Notes: generated by a model from the sequence alone, not told the origin. A DNA stretch of 64,000 bases from Sphingopyxis sp. MSC1_008 (GCF_023197165.1 NZ_JALPRD010000003.1:248001-312000); one strand, 5' to 3'. Shown: positions 1 through 8,746, numbered from the stretch's first letter. Program-made: numbers and translations.

Positions 1-795
1 CTCGAAATCGCGGGGACGATCGTTGCGGTCGGTCCGGGCGGCGACGCCGAGCTTTTGGGGCAGGCGGTGTGCGCGCTCGTCGCGGGCGGCGGCTATGCCG
101 AATATTGCACCGCGCCGGTGGGAAGCTGCCTGCCGGTACCGAAGGGCTTTTCGATGGCGGAGGCCGCGGCGCTGCCCGAAACCGTCTTCACCGTCTGGCA
201 CAATCTGTTCGAGCGCGGCTATGTGCGCGACGGCGAGACCGTGCTCGTCCATGGCGGCACCAGCGGTATCGGCACGACCGCGATCGGGCTTTGCAAGCTG
301 TTCGACATCCGGATCATCGTGACGTGCGGCAGCGCCGATAAATGCGCCGCGGCGACCGCGCTCGGTGCCGATCTGGCGGTCGATTATTCGGCCGCGGATT
401 ATGTCGAGGCGGTGAAGGGCTTCACCGATGGCAAGGGCGTCGACGTCGTGCTCGACATGGTCGGCGGCGACTATCTGCCGCGCAATCTTGCCTGCCTCGC
501 CGAAGATGGGCGCCACGTCACCATCGCCTTCCAGCGCGGCGCGAAGGTCGAGTTCGACATCACCGATGTGATGCGCCGCCGCCTGACGCTGACCGGATCG
601 ACACTGCGCGCGCGCAGCGCCGACTTCAAGGCGCTGCTCGCCGACGAAATCCATCGCACGCTTTGGCCGCGCCTCGCGGAAGGCGGGTGGAAGCCCGCGA
701 TGGATCAAGCCTTCCCGCTCGCCGACGCTGCTTCGGCGCATGCGCGGATGCAGGCGGGCGAGCATGTGGGGAAGATCGTGCTCAGCGTGGGATGA
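1..795 (+). CDS. NAD(P)H-quinone oxidoreductase, MDR family (5' truncated)
   Basis: The frame is open from base 1, so the true start lies outside the window; 264 codons remain. It looks like a zinc-independent medium-chain dehydrogenase/reductase close to the PIG3/quinone oxidoreductase group, which reduces quinones with NADPH in the cytoplasm. Visible signs are the nucleotide-binding stretch VHGGTSGIGTTA, the later motif VVLDMVGGDYL, and the family-typical C-terminal ending GEHVGKIVLSV. About 60 to 70 N-terminal residues are missing compared with a usual length near 330. A second MDR reductase lies at 39133-40140. The substrate cannot be told from sequence. Confidence 0.88.
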   Translation, partial: LEIAGTIVAVGPGGDAELLGQAVCALVAGGGYAEYCTAPVGSCLPVPKGFSMAEAAALPETVFTVWHNLFERGYVRDGETVLVHGGTSGIGTTAIGLCKLFDIRIIVTCGSADKCAAATALGADLAVDYSAADYVEAVKGFTDGKGVDVVLDMVGGDYLPRNLACLAEDGRHVTIAFQRGAKVEFDITDVMRRRLTLTGSTLRARSADFKALLADEIHRTLWPRLAEGGWKPAMDQAFPLADAASAHARMQAGEHVGKIVLSVG

Positions 796-867
796 GCCGA
801 GGGAACATTCGCCAAGGATCGGCGGTTGAGTGAGCGGGGGGCCAATCAAAGAGGATGATCTCTCCCG

Positions 868-1434
868 ATGAAGATGCGTAGTTTGTTGCTTCCCGCCACC
901 GCTTTCTCCTTTGCCCTTGCCGCCTGTTCGGGGCCCGCCGAAACCGAAAAAACCCCGACCGCATCCTATGACGGCGACGTCGTGCCCGAGGGCAGGGCGG
1001 CCGAACCGGCCGTGCCCGCGATCAAGCCCGTCGACATTCCGACGCGCGGCGGCGACGGATCGCCCATCGAACTGGCGGCGCTGACCGAAGCCGATGTCAG
1101 CGGCGCGAAGCTCAAGGGCGAGCTTGCGTGCAGCTTCGCCGCCGACGAAGCCGCGCAGCCGATCTTGCACGCGCAGGGCGATGTGGCATCGACCGAGCCG
1201 TCGCGCGGCATCGTCAAGGTCGGCGATACGATCGAAGCGGCGTCGGCGAACGGCGGCTTCGACGCGATGGCGAAGGGCACCAAATTCTTTGCCAAGGGGC
1301 TTGAGCTTCGCGTCGCGCTCGTCGGCCCGGCAGCGGGCGGCGGCGAATCGCCGCCGCGTCCGGCGACGGTGACCGCAGACCGCGCCGACGGCGCGCAGCG
1401 CGTCTTCGCGGGGCTGTGGCGCTGCGGTCCGTAA
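868..1434 (+). CDS. hypothetical lipoprotein
   Basis: This 188-residue protein begins with a short positive segment and a hydrophobic stretch ending in LAAC, a good lipobox with the acylated cysteine at about residue 20. It should therefore be exported and lipid-anchored. The next 30 residues are low-complexity and proline-rich, a likely flexible linker. The rest has no motif I recognise, although one internal Cys (ELACSF) and one C-terminal Cys (LWRCGP) could pair in a disulfide. ATG at 868 or 874 are both possible. A tight hairpin follows the stop codon. Function unknown. Confidence 0.75.
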   Translation: MKMRSLLLPATAFSFALAACSGPAETEKTPTASYDGDVVPEGRAAEPAVPAIKPVDIPTRGGDGSPIELAALTEADVSGAKLKGELACSFAADEAAQPILHAQGDVASTEPSRGIVKVGDTIEAASANGGFDAMAKGTKFFAKGLELRVALVGPAAGGGESPPRPATVTADRADGAQRVFAGLWRCGP

Positions 1435-1435
1435 C

Positions 1436-1449
1436 GCCCGCTTGCGGGC
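1436..1449 (+). terminator. terminator-like hairpin after lipoprotein gene
   Basis: GCCCGCTTGCGGGC starts two bases after the TAA stop and folds into a five-pair GC stem closed by a CUUG tetraloop, a very stable fold. There is no U-tract, so it may stabilise the 3' end rather than act as a true intrinsic terminator. Confidence 0.45.
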
Positions 1450-1523
1450 ACCGCGCGCGCGCCGCATAGAGGCGTCGCCGCGGTGTCGGGGGATGGCGGC
1501 GATTCATCACGATGGGGGCTGCA

Positions 1524-2144
1524 ATGGGCGACAGGCCGATCCTTCACGAATATGCCGCGAGCGGCAATTGCTACAAGATCCGGCTGACCGCGGCGCTGCT
1601 CGATTGTCCGATCGAACGGCGCGAATATGACATCATGCAGGGCGAGACGCGCACGCCCGACTTCCTCGCGAACGTCAACGCCAACGGCCGCATCCCGGTG
1701 CTGCAGGTCGGCGACAAATTCTTGCCCGAAAGCAATGCCGCCTGCTTCTGGCTCGCCGACGGGACGCACTTGGTGCCCTATGACCGGTTCGAGCGTGCCG
1801 ACATGCTGCACTGGATGTTCTTCGAACAATATAATCACGAACCCAATGTCGCGACCTTGCGCTTCTGGATGAAGTGGATCGGCGCCGACAATCTGAGCGA
1901 CGCGCAGCGGATGCAATTGCCGCTCAAACGGGCGGCCGGCGTCGCGGCGCTGAAGCTGATGGACGACCATCTGGAATCGCGCGACTGGCTTGCAGGGCAG
2001 GACCTCTCGCTCGCCGACATCGCGCTTTATGCCTATACGCATGTCGCCGAGGAGGGTGGGCTGTTTTCGCTGTCCGACTATCCGGCGGTGCAACGCTGGC
2101 TGGCGCGCGTCGAGGCCGAGCCCTGCTATGTAAGGATGGGATAG
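1524..2144 (+). CDS. glutathione S-transferase family protein
   Basis: A cytosolic GST of 206 residues, which would conjugate glutathione to electrophiles or reduce peroxides. The N-terminal thioredoxin-like half has the pattern LHEYAASGNCYKIRLTAALL and then a cis-proline region NGRIPVLQVGD, followed by the ESNAACFWLADG stretch that contacts glutathione in this fold. The C-terminal half is all-helical with the usual GQDLSLADIALYAY motif. ATG at 1524 is preferred to ATG at 1512 because GGGGG lies five bases upstream of it. Substrate class is not clear. It is convergent with the azoreductase gene, three bases apart. Confidence 0.88.
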   Translation: MGDRPILHEYAASGNCYKIRLTAALLDCPIERREYDIMQGETRTPDFLANVNANGRIPVLQVGDKFLPESNAACFWLADGTHLVPYDRFERADMLHWMFFEQYNHEPNVATLRFWMKWIGADNLSDAQRMQLPLKRAAGVAALKLMDDHLESRDWLAGQDLSLADIALYAYTHVAEEGGLFSLSDYPAVQRWLARVEAEPCYVRMG

Positions 2145-2147
2145 CGG

Positions 2148-2858
2148 TCAGACCGGCACGCACTCTTCCAGATCGGCAACCAGCCGGTCCACCAGCGCGT
2201 CGACGCGGCTTTCCGCAATGGCGATCGATCGGGCGAGGCGTTCGTCGGCGAACTCGTCAAATTCGACCGCGATCGAATCCGTATCGCGAAGCCCGATATA
2301 GGCGAGCGGCGCTTTCAGGCCGGCCTCGACGAAATTGACATCGGCCTGGCGACCGCCCGGATCATAACCATAATCGCCGCGCGCGCCGAGGATGACCAGC
2401 CGCTTGCCGGGGGGCAGCATCGGCCAATAGGGCTCGCCCGCCCGCGCGCGGTCGAAACCGAACGTGACGCCGACGCGAACGATGTTGTCGAGCCAGGCCT
2501 TCAGCGGTGCCGGCATGCCGAAATTATACATGGGCGCCCCGACGACGACGAGATCCGCCGCCATCAGTTCGGCGACCAGCCGGTCGCTTTCGGCCAGCCG
2601 GGCGCGCTGTTCGTTACTGCGCCGGCCGGGCGGGGAGAAAGCAGCGGCGATCCATTCGGCGTCGACATGCGACGGCGGAGTAAGGCCTACGTCGCGATAG
2701 ACGACCTCGTCCTGCGGCCGCGCGCTCGACCAGCGGCGGATCAGGCGTTCGCCTAAGCGCCGGCTGTGTGAGCCATGCCGGTCCCGGCCCGAAAGGCCCG
2801 GACGGGCGCTGGAATCGATATGAAGTATGCGAAGGGGCGATCTTTCAGTCGCGTACAT
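2148..2858 (-). CDS. azoR: FMN-dependent NADH-azoreductase family protein
   Basis: A flavodoxin-fold protein of about 236 residues. AzoR enzymes use FMN and NADH to reduce quinones and azo compounds in the cytosol. The start LRILHIDSSARPG is the FMN phosphate loop, and GAPMYNFGMPAPLKAWLDNIVRVGVTF is the family signature around the flavin (given as separate pieces GAPMYNFGMP and LKAWLDNIVRVGVTF). ATG at 2858 is chosen because it places the flavodoxin strand at the normal position. It is divergent from a LysR gene, the usual arrangement when the regulator controls the reductase. The exact substrate is not determinable. Confidence 0.85.
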   Translation of the reverse strand: MYATERSPLRILHIDSSARPGLSGRDRHGSHSRRLGERLIRRWSSARPQDEVVYRDVGLTPPSHVDAEWIAAAFSPPGRRSNEQRARLAESDRLVAELMAADLVVVGAPMYNFGMPAPLKAWLDNIVRVGVTFGFDRARAGEPYWPMLPPGKRLVILGARGDYGYDPGGRQADVNFVEAGLKAPLAYIGLRDTDSIAVEFDEFADERLARSIAIAESRVDALVDRLVADLEECVPV

Positions 2859-2963
2859 AGAAGAATCCAGTTCATTTGATGGGATGACTGGATGCATATA
2901 TTCCTATATAAATTGTGCGGTCGAACGCGAATATTTCAGCCAATGGATCGATTTTACTCATCT
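2859..2963. promoter_or_regulatory. divergent azoR/lysR promoter region
   Basis: This AT-rich 105-bp region separates two divergent genes. It holds a dyad ATATA-TTCC-TATAT at 2896-2909. LysR-type regulators commonly bind such AT-rich dyads between their own gene and the target, so this is the best candidate operator. No clear -35/-10 pair can be fixed by eye. Confidence 0.4.
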
Positions 2964-3884
2964 ATGATACGGAATCGGAGATTGCCGCCGCTGGCGGCGT
3001 TGCGCGCCTTTGAGGCGGCGGCGCGTCATCTCAGCTTCCAGCGAGCCGCCGGTGAACTGGCCGTCACGCCGACGGCGATCAGCCACCAGATTCGTTTGCT
3101 GGAGGATGTGCTGGGGCTCGCGCTGTTCACACGTCAGGTGCGACAGGTCGCGCTGACCGAAGCGGGCGAGCGACTATATCCGACCTTGCGCGACGGGTTC
3201 GATGCGTTCGACCGGGCGCTTGCCGATCTCACGCCTGGCCCGCGGCGTGCGGCGGTGACCTTGACCGCGACGATCCAGTTTACGGCGCGCCGGCTGCTGC
3301 CCGCGCTTGGCTCGTTTCGCGAACGTTTTCCCGATTTCGACCTGCGGCTGCATTCCTCGAACGAGCCCGTCGATCTGGCTGCGGGATTGGCCGATGTCGC
3401 GGTTCGTTATGGCCGCGGGCCCTTTGACGGGCTGGTCGGCCGGCCGCTTTTTTCGGAACGCTTCGGATTGCTTTGCAGCCCGAAGCTCGGCCTCGCCGGA
3501 CCGGAAGATCTCGCGCGCGCCACGTTGCTGCACGTCGAATGGCGCCAGCCTGCCAACGCGTCCGACTGGCGGCGGTGGGCGCGGCTTGCCGGGATCGAGG
3601 GGCTGGCCGTCGATGAAGGGCCGCGTTTCAGTTCGGACGATCACGCCGTGCAGGCGGCGGTCGCAGGGCATGGGGTTATGATCGGCAGCTTGATCCTCGC
3701 CCGCCCCGAGATCGATGCGGGGCTGTTGATCCATCCCTTCGGCCCGGTCATCGAAGGGGAGAGCTACCATATGCTCGCGACGCCCGCGAACATGGCCTGT
3801 GCCGATGTGCGCGCGGTTTGCGCGTGGCTCGTCGAATCGGTTGCGGGGTTCGCCGCCGACGACCACCCCTTGCCCGCAACCTAA
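2964..3884 (+). CDS. LysR family transcriptional regulator (GcvA-like)
   Basis: A 306-residue regulator with the N-terminal winged helix-turn-helix opening LPPLAALRAFEAAARHLSF and the recognition helix region TPTAISHQIRLLE, typical of the GcvA subgroup. The remainder is the periplasmic-binding-protein-like effector domain, with VTLTATIQFTARRLLPAL at its first strand. ATG at 2964 gives the usual family length; an in-frame ATG at 2943 would add seven residues. No strong ribosome binding site supports either. From its divergent position it probably regulates the azoreductase, with an unknown inducer. Confidence 0.88.
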   Translation: MIRNRRLPPLAALRAFEAAARHLSFQRAAGELAVTPTAISHQIRLLEDVLGLALFTRQVRQVALTEAGERLYPTLRDGFDAFDRALADLTPGPRRAAVTLTATIQFTARRLLPALGSFRERFPDFDLRLHSSNEPVDLAAGLADVAVRYGRGPFDGLVGRPLFSERFGLLCSPKLGLAGPEDLARATLLHVEWRQPANASDWRRWARLAGIEGLAVDEGPRFSSDDHAVQAAVAGHGVMIGSLILARPEIDAGLLIHPFGPVIEGESYHMLATPANMACADVRAVCAWLVESVAGFAADDHPLPAT

Positions 3885-3909
3885 AACAGGTCTACATCAG
3901 CCGCCGAAC

Positions 3910-3931
3910 GGCCGCCCCGCGAGGGGCGGCC
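3910..3931 (+). terminator. 9-bp perfect hairpin with GNRA loop between lysR and trcR
   Basis: The arms GGCCGCCCC (3910-3918) and GGGGCGGCC (3923-3931) pair perfectly around a GCGA loop, a GNRA tetraloop. It is followed by CTTATTATTT, a weak U-rich tail. It could end the lysR transcript or sit in the trcR leader as an attenuator, since the trcR start is only 30 bases further on. Confidence 0.6.
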
Positions 3932-3961
3932 CTTATTATTTCCGCTTGGAGAGTTTCCGTC

Positions 3962-4624
3962 ATGGCCAACGCCGATGCCACCCCGCTGATGCCGCACGCG
4001 ACCGCCGCCTGGCTGGTCGACAACACCGGTCTCACCTTCATCCAGATCGCCGAATATTGCGGCATCCATATTCTCGAAGTTCAGGCGATCGCCGACGAGA
4101 CCGCCGCGACCAAATATACCGGCCGCGATCCCGTCCGCGCGCACGAGTTGTCGATGGACGAAATCGAAAAGGGTCAGAACGACCCGAACTACAAGCTCAA
4201 GATGAGCAAGCAGGCGCAGGACACGATCCGCCGCACGCGCGGCCCGCGCTACACCCCGGTCAGCAAGCGCCAGGACAAGCCCGACGGCATCGCGTGGATC
4301 CTGAAGAACCACCCCGAAGTGTCGGACGGCGCGATCGGCAAGCTGATCGGCACGACGCGCAACACGATCGGCGCGATTCGCGACCGCAGCCATTGGAACA
4401 GCGCGAACATCGTGCCCAAGGATCCGGTGACGCTCGGCCTCTGCTCGCAGCGCGAACTCGATGCGCTCGTCGCCAAGGCGGCGAAGAAGGCCGGTATCAA
4501 GGCGCCCGAAGACAGCCGTTTCGAGGGCGACCGCGAAGCGCTGCTCGAAGAGCTGCGCGCCGAACGCACCGCCGCGAACGAAGCGCGCGCCGCCGAGGAA
4601 GCCGAAGCCGACGGCGAAGCCTGA
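3962..4624 (+). CDS. trcR: cell cycle transcriptional regulator TrcR (DUF1013)
   Basis: A 220-residue protein matching the DUF1013 family, which is restricted to alphaproteobacteria and named TrcR in current annotation, with a role in transcription during the cell cycle. Typical stretches are TAAWLVDNTGLTFIQIAEYCG near the N-terminus (shown in the pieces TAAWLVDNTGLTF and IQIAEYCG), a helix-turn-helix-like AIGKLIGTTRNTIGAIRDR in the middle, and an acidic, alanine-rich tail of about 40 residues. ATG at 3962 follows a GGAGAG ribosome binding site. The next gene starts three bases after its stop codon, so the two may be co-transcribed. Its mechanism is known only in outline. Confidence 0.85.
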   Translation: MANADATPLMPHATAAWLVDNTGLTFIQIAEYCGIHILEVQAIADETAATKYTGRDPVRAHELSMDEIEKGQNDPNYKLKMSKQAQDTIRRTRGPRYTPVSKRQDKPDGIAWILKNHPEVSDGAIGKLIGTTRNTIGAIRDRSHWNSANIVPKDPVTLGLCSQRELDALVAKAAKKAGIKAPEDSRFEGDREALLEELRAERTAANEARAAEEAEADGEA

Positions 4625-4627
4625 GGC

Positions 4628-5752
4628 ATGGCGGGGACGGACGAGGACAATATCCCGGCGGCCAGCGGTTCGCCGGATGCTTCGCTGACCCAGGACGACA
4701 GCTTTACCGCGACGAGCCATGCGGGGCTCACCTATCCGTGGGGCGAGGCTGCGCCCGGGCCGGGCGAAACGATCCGCATCGCGAACGGCATCAGCTGGGC
4801 GCGGATTCCGATGCCGGGGTCGCTCGGTCATATCAACAGCTGGTTGCTCGATGACGGCGACGGCGTGGCCGTCGTCGATACCGGCATCTGCCTGACGATG
4901 TGTTCCGATGCGTGGAAGGCACTTTATGCCGGCGCGCTCAAGGACAGGCGCATCACGCGCGTGATCGGCACGCACCTGCACCCCGACCATATCGGCCTCG
5001 CGGGCTGGATCGCGAAGAAGCAGGACGTCAAACTGTGGATGACGCGCGGCGAGATGCTGACCGCGCGCGCGATCGTTGCCGATTCGTCGGACACCGCCCC
5101 CGACGAGGTGCTGACGCAATCGCGCGCCGCGGGCTGGGACGATGCCGCGATCGAGGCGCAGCGCTCGCGCGGCTGGAATATGTTCCAGCGCATGATCTTC
5201 ACTTTGCCGCGCTCCTATGTGCGGATCGAGGATGGCGAGCGGCTCGACATGGGCGCGCACCAGTGGCGCGTCGTCACCGGGTCGGGGCATAGTCCCGAAC
5301 ATGCGTGCCTGTGGAACGAGAAAGAGGGCGTGCTCGTCTCGGGCGATCAGGTGTTGCCGCGGATCAGCTCGAACGTCTCGGTCAACATTACCGAGCCTGA
5401 CGCCGATCCTTTGGGCGAATGGCTGGCGTCGATCGACAAGCTGCTCGCAACGGTGCCCGCCGACGTCGTCACCTGCCCCGCGCATGGCGAGCCGTTCAAG
5501 GGACTCCACGTCCGCCTGATGGCACTGCGCGACGAGCATCGCATGCGGCTCTACAATCTGGCCGAGGCGGCGGCGAAGACGCCGATGCGCGCGGTCGACA
5601 GCTTTCCTTTGCTTTTCAACCGGCCGATCGGCGAGCATAATCAGGGGCTCGCGACGGGCGAAGCGCTCGCGCATCTGAAGCGCCTCGAAGTCGAAGGGCG
5701 CGTCCAGCGAGAGGACCGCGACGGCGTGTGGTGGTATCACGGCGTAGCCTGA
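4628..5752 (+). CDS. MBL fold metallo-hydrolase
   Basis: A 374-residue metallo-beta-lactamase-fold hydrolase. The dinuclear metal site is visible as THLHPDH (H116, H118, D120, H121), GSGHSPEHACLW and SGDQVLPRISSN, which follow the order expected in the family. The final 60 residues, with EALAHLKRLEVEGRVQRE, look like the winged-helix tail found in LACTB2-like members. The first 30 residues are polar and probably disordered. The substrate could be a thioester, nucleic acid or lactone. It lies three bases after trcR and overlaps the next gene through TGATG. Confidence 0.88.
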   Translation: MAGTDEDNIPAASGSPDASLTQDDSFTATSHAGLTYPWGEAAPGPGETIRIANGISWARIPMPGSLGHINSWLLDDGDGVAVVDTGICLTMCSDAWKALYAGALKDRRITRVIGTHLHPDHIGLAGWIAKKQDVKLWMTRGEMLTARAIVADSSDTAPDEVLTQSRAAGWDDAAIEAQRSRGWNMFQRMIFTLPRSYVRIEDGERLDMGAHQWRVVTGSGHSPEHACLWNEKEGVLVSGDQVLPRISSNVSVNITEPDADPLGEWLASIDKLLATVPADVVTCPAHGEPFKGLHVRLMALRDEHRMRLYNLAEAAAKTPMRAVDSFPLLFNRPIGEHNQGLATGEALAHLKRLEVEGRVQREDRDGVWWYHGVA

Positions 5753-6687
5753 TGCAGCGCCTGCTTGTCCTGTTGCTCGCCGCCGCGGCGATAGCATTGC
5801 CCGCGGCTTCGGCAACCGAGCCCGCGACTACCGATCAGGCCAATGACGAAATCGTCGTCACCGCACGCCGCTCGGGCGCGCCGATGTGGACGATCCAGAC
5901 GCGGACCGGCGTCGTCATCCTCGTCGGTGAGATCGCGGCGGTGCCGAAAGCGACGCCGTGGCGGCCCGAGCGGCTGGAGGGTGCGACCGACCGCGCACAG
6001 CGCGTCATTCTCGGCACCAAGGCGAAGGTGTCGCCGGGCGATATATTGCGGCTGATCTTCAAGGGCGGCGGGCTTACGAAATTGCCGAAGGGACGCGTCG
6101 CCGCCGATTATCTGAATAGCGATCAGATGAAACGGCTCCATGCACTCGAAACGCGGTTCGATCAGGACTACGCCCGTTCGAACTTCCTGATGACGGCGTT
6201 CGATCTGCTGTCAAAACGCCTCGCCTTCAACAAGGACAGCGCCGACGACGCATCCGACGTCGTCCGCAAGGCGGCGCGCCAGTCGAAGATACCGACCCAG
6301 CCCGTCGGCGAAGTGCGCGGCGAGGATATGCTCGACAATCTCTTCGCCGCCGCGCCCGAGACGCAAATCCCGTGTCTCGAAGCCGCGATGGCGGCGGCCG
6401 AGGCGGGCGGCGATGTGGTGATCGAGCGCGGCCGCGCGTGGACCGAATTCGACGTGCCCGCGGTGATGGCGAGCCCGCTTGAGGAAGCGCTGGGGCGCTG
6501 CTGGCCGTGGACGAACGACAGCTTCGGCCCCGCGCTGCGTCAGACCTGGGTCGGTGCGATCCGCGACGCGACCGCGCAGCCGGGCGTCACGCTGGCGGTG
6601 GTTCCGCTGCGCATATTGGCCGAAAAGGACGGCGTACTCGACCGGCTCAAGGCGCAAGGCCTGCCGATCACCGGTCCCGCTTGGTAG
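5752..6687 (+). CDS. TraB/GumN family protein
   Basis: A 311-residue exported protein with a clear signal peptide (MQRLLVLLLAAAAIALPAASA). TraB/GumN proteins are predicted metalloproteases or erythromycin-esterase-like hydrolases of the envelope. Here the usual opening glutamate motif appears as ILVGEIAAVP, and the end with VVPLRILAEKDGVLDRLKAQG matches the family C-terminus. ATG at 5752 shares its A with the TGA of the preceding gene, so translation is probably coupled to the MBL gene. The upstream in-frame GTG at 5728 would lie inside that gene and is less likely. The physiological substrate is unknown. Confidence 0.82.
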   Translation: MQRLLVLLLAAAAIALPAASATEPATTDQANDEIVVTARRSGAPMWTIQTRTGVVILVGEIAAVPKATPWRPERLEGATDRAQRVILGTKAKVSPGDILRLIFKGGGLTKLPKGRVAADYLNSDQMKRLHALETRFDQDYARSNFLMTAFDLLSKRLAFNKDSADDASDVVRKAARQSKIPTQPVGEVRGEDMLDNLFAAAPETQIPCLEAAMAAAEAGGDVVIERGRAWTEFDVPAVMASPLEEALGRCWPWTNDSFGPALRQTWVGAIRDATAQPGVTLAVVPLRILAEKDGVLDRLKAQGLPITGPAW

Positions 6688-6694
6688 CCACAGC

Positions 6695-6970
6695 CTACCG
6701 CGGTCTTTGCATGATCCAGCTGAACGCCATCGCGTTGAAGATCGTATAAAGGCCATAGAGCATCAGCGCGGTGAACCAGTTCCGCGTCGCGATCGCCATC
6801 GCGCCGACGAGCAGCAGGAATTCAAAGACATAGGTGATGTTCGGCCCGACCTTGTCGGCGAGCGGCTTGACCATCTGCTGGATCAGCGGATCGTCGCTTT
6901 CCATGAAGGCGCGGTGCATCGCGAAATTTCCGACGCCGGCGCAGAATATGGCGATGATGGCAATCAGCAT
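6695..6970 (-). CDS. small membrane protein, unknown function
   Basis: A 91-residue protein with two or three hydrophobic segments: residues 1-20 (MLIAIIAIFCAGVGNFAMHR), about 46-62 (YVFEFLLLVGAMAIATR) and about 66-84. The middle is polar and includes the charged stretch KPLADKVGPN. It ends seven bases from the convergent TraB/GumN gene and is divergent from the DUF481 gene. The sequence is coherent and codon use is like its neighbours, so I take it as real, but I cannot assign a role. Confidence 0.65.
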   Translation of the reverse strand: MLIAIIAIFCAGVGNFAMHRAFMESDDPLIQQMVKPLADKVGPNITYVFEFLLLVGAMAIATRNWFTALMLYGLYTIFNAMAFSWIMQRPR

Positions 6971-7102
6971 AGGTTTGCAAATGGGGGACGCGGGGTGGAA
7001 ATGCCAGCAACTTTCGGTTTATAGGGGCGCATCGTTCGCGCACCGGCCCCGCGCGGACGATCGAACGAACCCGGCTCCTGCCCCCAGAGAAGGACGTCTT
7101 CG

Positions 7103-8284
7103 GTGACAACTCTCCCCCGCCTGGCCGCGCTGTGCCTGCCGCTTGCTCTTGCCGTTCCATCCGCGCACGCGTCGCAGGAACCCGAAGAGCAGCTACAGAC
7201 GAACCCCTTGCTCGTCGATCCGGTGCTGGCTAATCCGATCCCGACGATGCTCGTTCCGCTCGACCCACCCTTGCCCGATGCGGTGCGTGCGATGATCGAC
7301 GCCGCCTTCGCAAGCGGCGAGAATGACGATGTCGAAGCGGTGGTCAAATTCGCCCGAAGGACCAATCCGGGCAATATCGGCGAAATCGACGCGCTGCTTG
7401 CCTATTACCGGAGCGGGCACCCGCCGGAGGCCCCGTTCGACCCGGTGCAGAATATGCTCGACGCCGCGATGGCGAGCGCCAAGGATGCCGATGTCGAGGC
7501 GGTGGCAAAGCTCGCCAAGGAAACCAACCCCGAAGACGCGGCGGAGATCGAGGAAAGGCTCCTCGCTTATCGCGCCGAACGAAAGCGCCTGAGGGACGAG
7601 GCCGCGGCGGCCGAGCGCGCCCGGCTGGCGGCGGCGAAATTCTGGCAGAACTGGAAGGGCGAAGGGCAGATCGGCGCGTCGCAGAGCAGCGGCAACACCG
7701 AGTCGGTAGGGCTGAGCGCCGGCGTCGCGCTCGCGCGCAAAGGGATCGACTGGACGCACAAGTTTCGCGCGCAGGCCGATTATCAGCGCACGAACGGCAA
7801 GACGTCGGTCGAACGCTATCTGGGCGAGCTGGAGCCGCAATATCGGATCAACGACCGGACGTTCGCCTTTGGGCTCGGCCGCTGGGAACATGACCGGATC
7901 CTCGGGTACGACACGCGCTGGAACCTGTCGGGCGGGCTCGGCTACAAGCTCTTCGACAGCAAGAAGATGACGCTGAGCCTGAAGGGCGGCCCTGCGTTTC
8001 GCCAGACCGATTTCGTGAACGGCGAAGAGGACACCGAACTCACCGCGCTCGCGGGGCTCGATTTCGGCTGGCAATTGTCGCCGACGCTGCGGCTGACGCA
8101 AGTCGCGTCGACGATCATCGGCGAGGCCAACAGCTCGACCAGCTCGCAGACCGCGCTCAGCGCCAAGCTGACCGGCGCGCTGTCGGCGCGCATCGCCTAT
8201 TCGGCGCAGATCGACACGAGCCCGCCGCCGGGGATCGAAAGCGTCGACACGCAGACGCGCTTTACCCTGGTGTACGGCTTCTAG
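7103..8284 (+). CDS. DUF481 outer membrane protein with duplicated N-terminal module
   Basis: A 393-residue exported protein, signal peptide cleaved near AHA at residue 23. The C-terminal 230 residues (from WQNWKGEGQIGASQSSGNTES) match DUF481, a beta-barrel family including the salt-induced E. coli YdiY. Between them lies an internal duplication: residues about 64-103 and 118-157 share the pattern MxDAAxAS..DxDVEAVxKxAxxTNPxxxxEI. The unit repeats at 54 residues and is helical, probably periplasmic. The duplicated module is not part of DUF481 as I know it. The stop overlaps the convergent VOC gene by four bases. Confidence 0.85.
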   Translation: MTTLPRLAALCLPLALAVPSAHASQEPEEQLQTNPLLVDPVLANPIPTMLVPLDPPLPDAVRAMIDAAFASGENDDVEAVVKFARRTNPGNIGEIDALLAYYRSGHPPEAPFDPVQNMLDAAMASAKDADVEAVAKLAKETNPEDAAEIEERLLAYRAERKRLRDEAAAAERARLAAAKFWQNWKGEGQIGASQSSGNTESVGLSAGVALARKGIDWTHKFRAQADYQRTNGKTSVERYLGELEPQYRINDRTFAFGLGRWEHDRILGYDTRWNLSGGLGYKLFDSKKMTLSLKGGPAFRQTDFVNGEEDTELTALAGLDFGWQLSPTLRLTQVASTIIGEANSSTSSQTALSAKLTGALSARIAYSAQIDTSPPPGIESVDTQTRFTLVYGF

Positions 8285-8736
8285 TCGAACGCGTTCGCGC
8301 CGCCGATCTGCTCGCCCTCGGCAAGCAGGCCGACGCCGGGCACATGGTTGAATTCGATCCGGATGCCGTCGGGATCTTCGAACAGGACCGAATAATAGCC
8401 GGGCGCCCAGGGCTCCTCCTGCGGTTCGTGGACGATGCGGATATCGTCGCGGCCCGCGAGGAAGCCATGCACGGCGTCGACCGCGGCGCGGTCGCGCATC
8501 CGGAAGCAGGCGTGATGCAGCCCAGGCGCCCCTTGATCGAAACGCTTCCCGGCATTTTCGGGGCTGCCCGTGCGGATGCCGATCGCGGTGCGGCCGCCGA
8601 CACCGTAAAGCATATGCTCGCTGTCGAGCACGACCTTCAATTCCAGATGGGCGATCATCGCGCGCCAGAAGGCGGTCGATCGTTCGAAATCGCCCGCGGT
8701 CAGGATGACATGCGCGACGCCGTTGAGGCCGCTCAT
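8281..8736 (-). CDS. VOC family (glyoxalase/dioxygenase-like) protein
   Basis: A 151-residue vicinal-oxygen-chelate protein. The two beta-alpha-beta-beta-beta modules are visible, with a metal-ligand-type His in GVAHVILTAGDFERSTAFW, a second in APGLHHACFRMRD, and the C-terminal signature YYSVLFEDPDGIRIEFNHVP containing the last Glu ligand. Substrate unknown: glyoxalase, dioxygenase and resistance proteins share this fold. ATG at 8736 begins 10 bases after the stop of the M20-like gene, so both are probably in one operon, with this gene second. Confidence 0.85.
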   Translation of the reverse strand: MSGLNGVAHVILTAGDFERSTAFWRAMIAHLELKVVLDSEHMLYGVGGRTAIGIRTGSPENAGKRFDQGAPGLHHACFRMRDRAAVDAVHGFLAGRDDIRIVHEPQEEPWAPGYYSVLFEDPDGIRIEFNHVPGVGLLAEGEQIGGANAFD

Positions 8737-8746
8737 TGGCCGCTCC

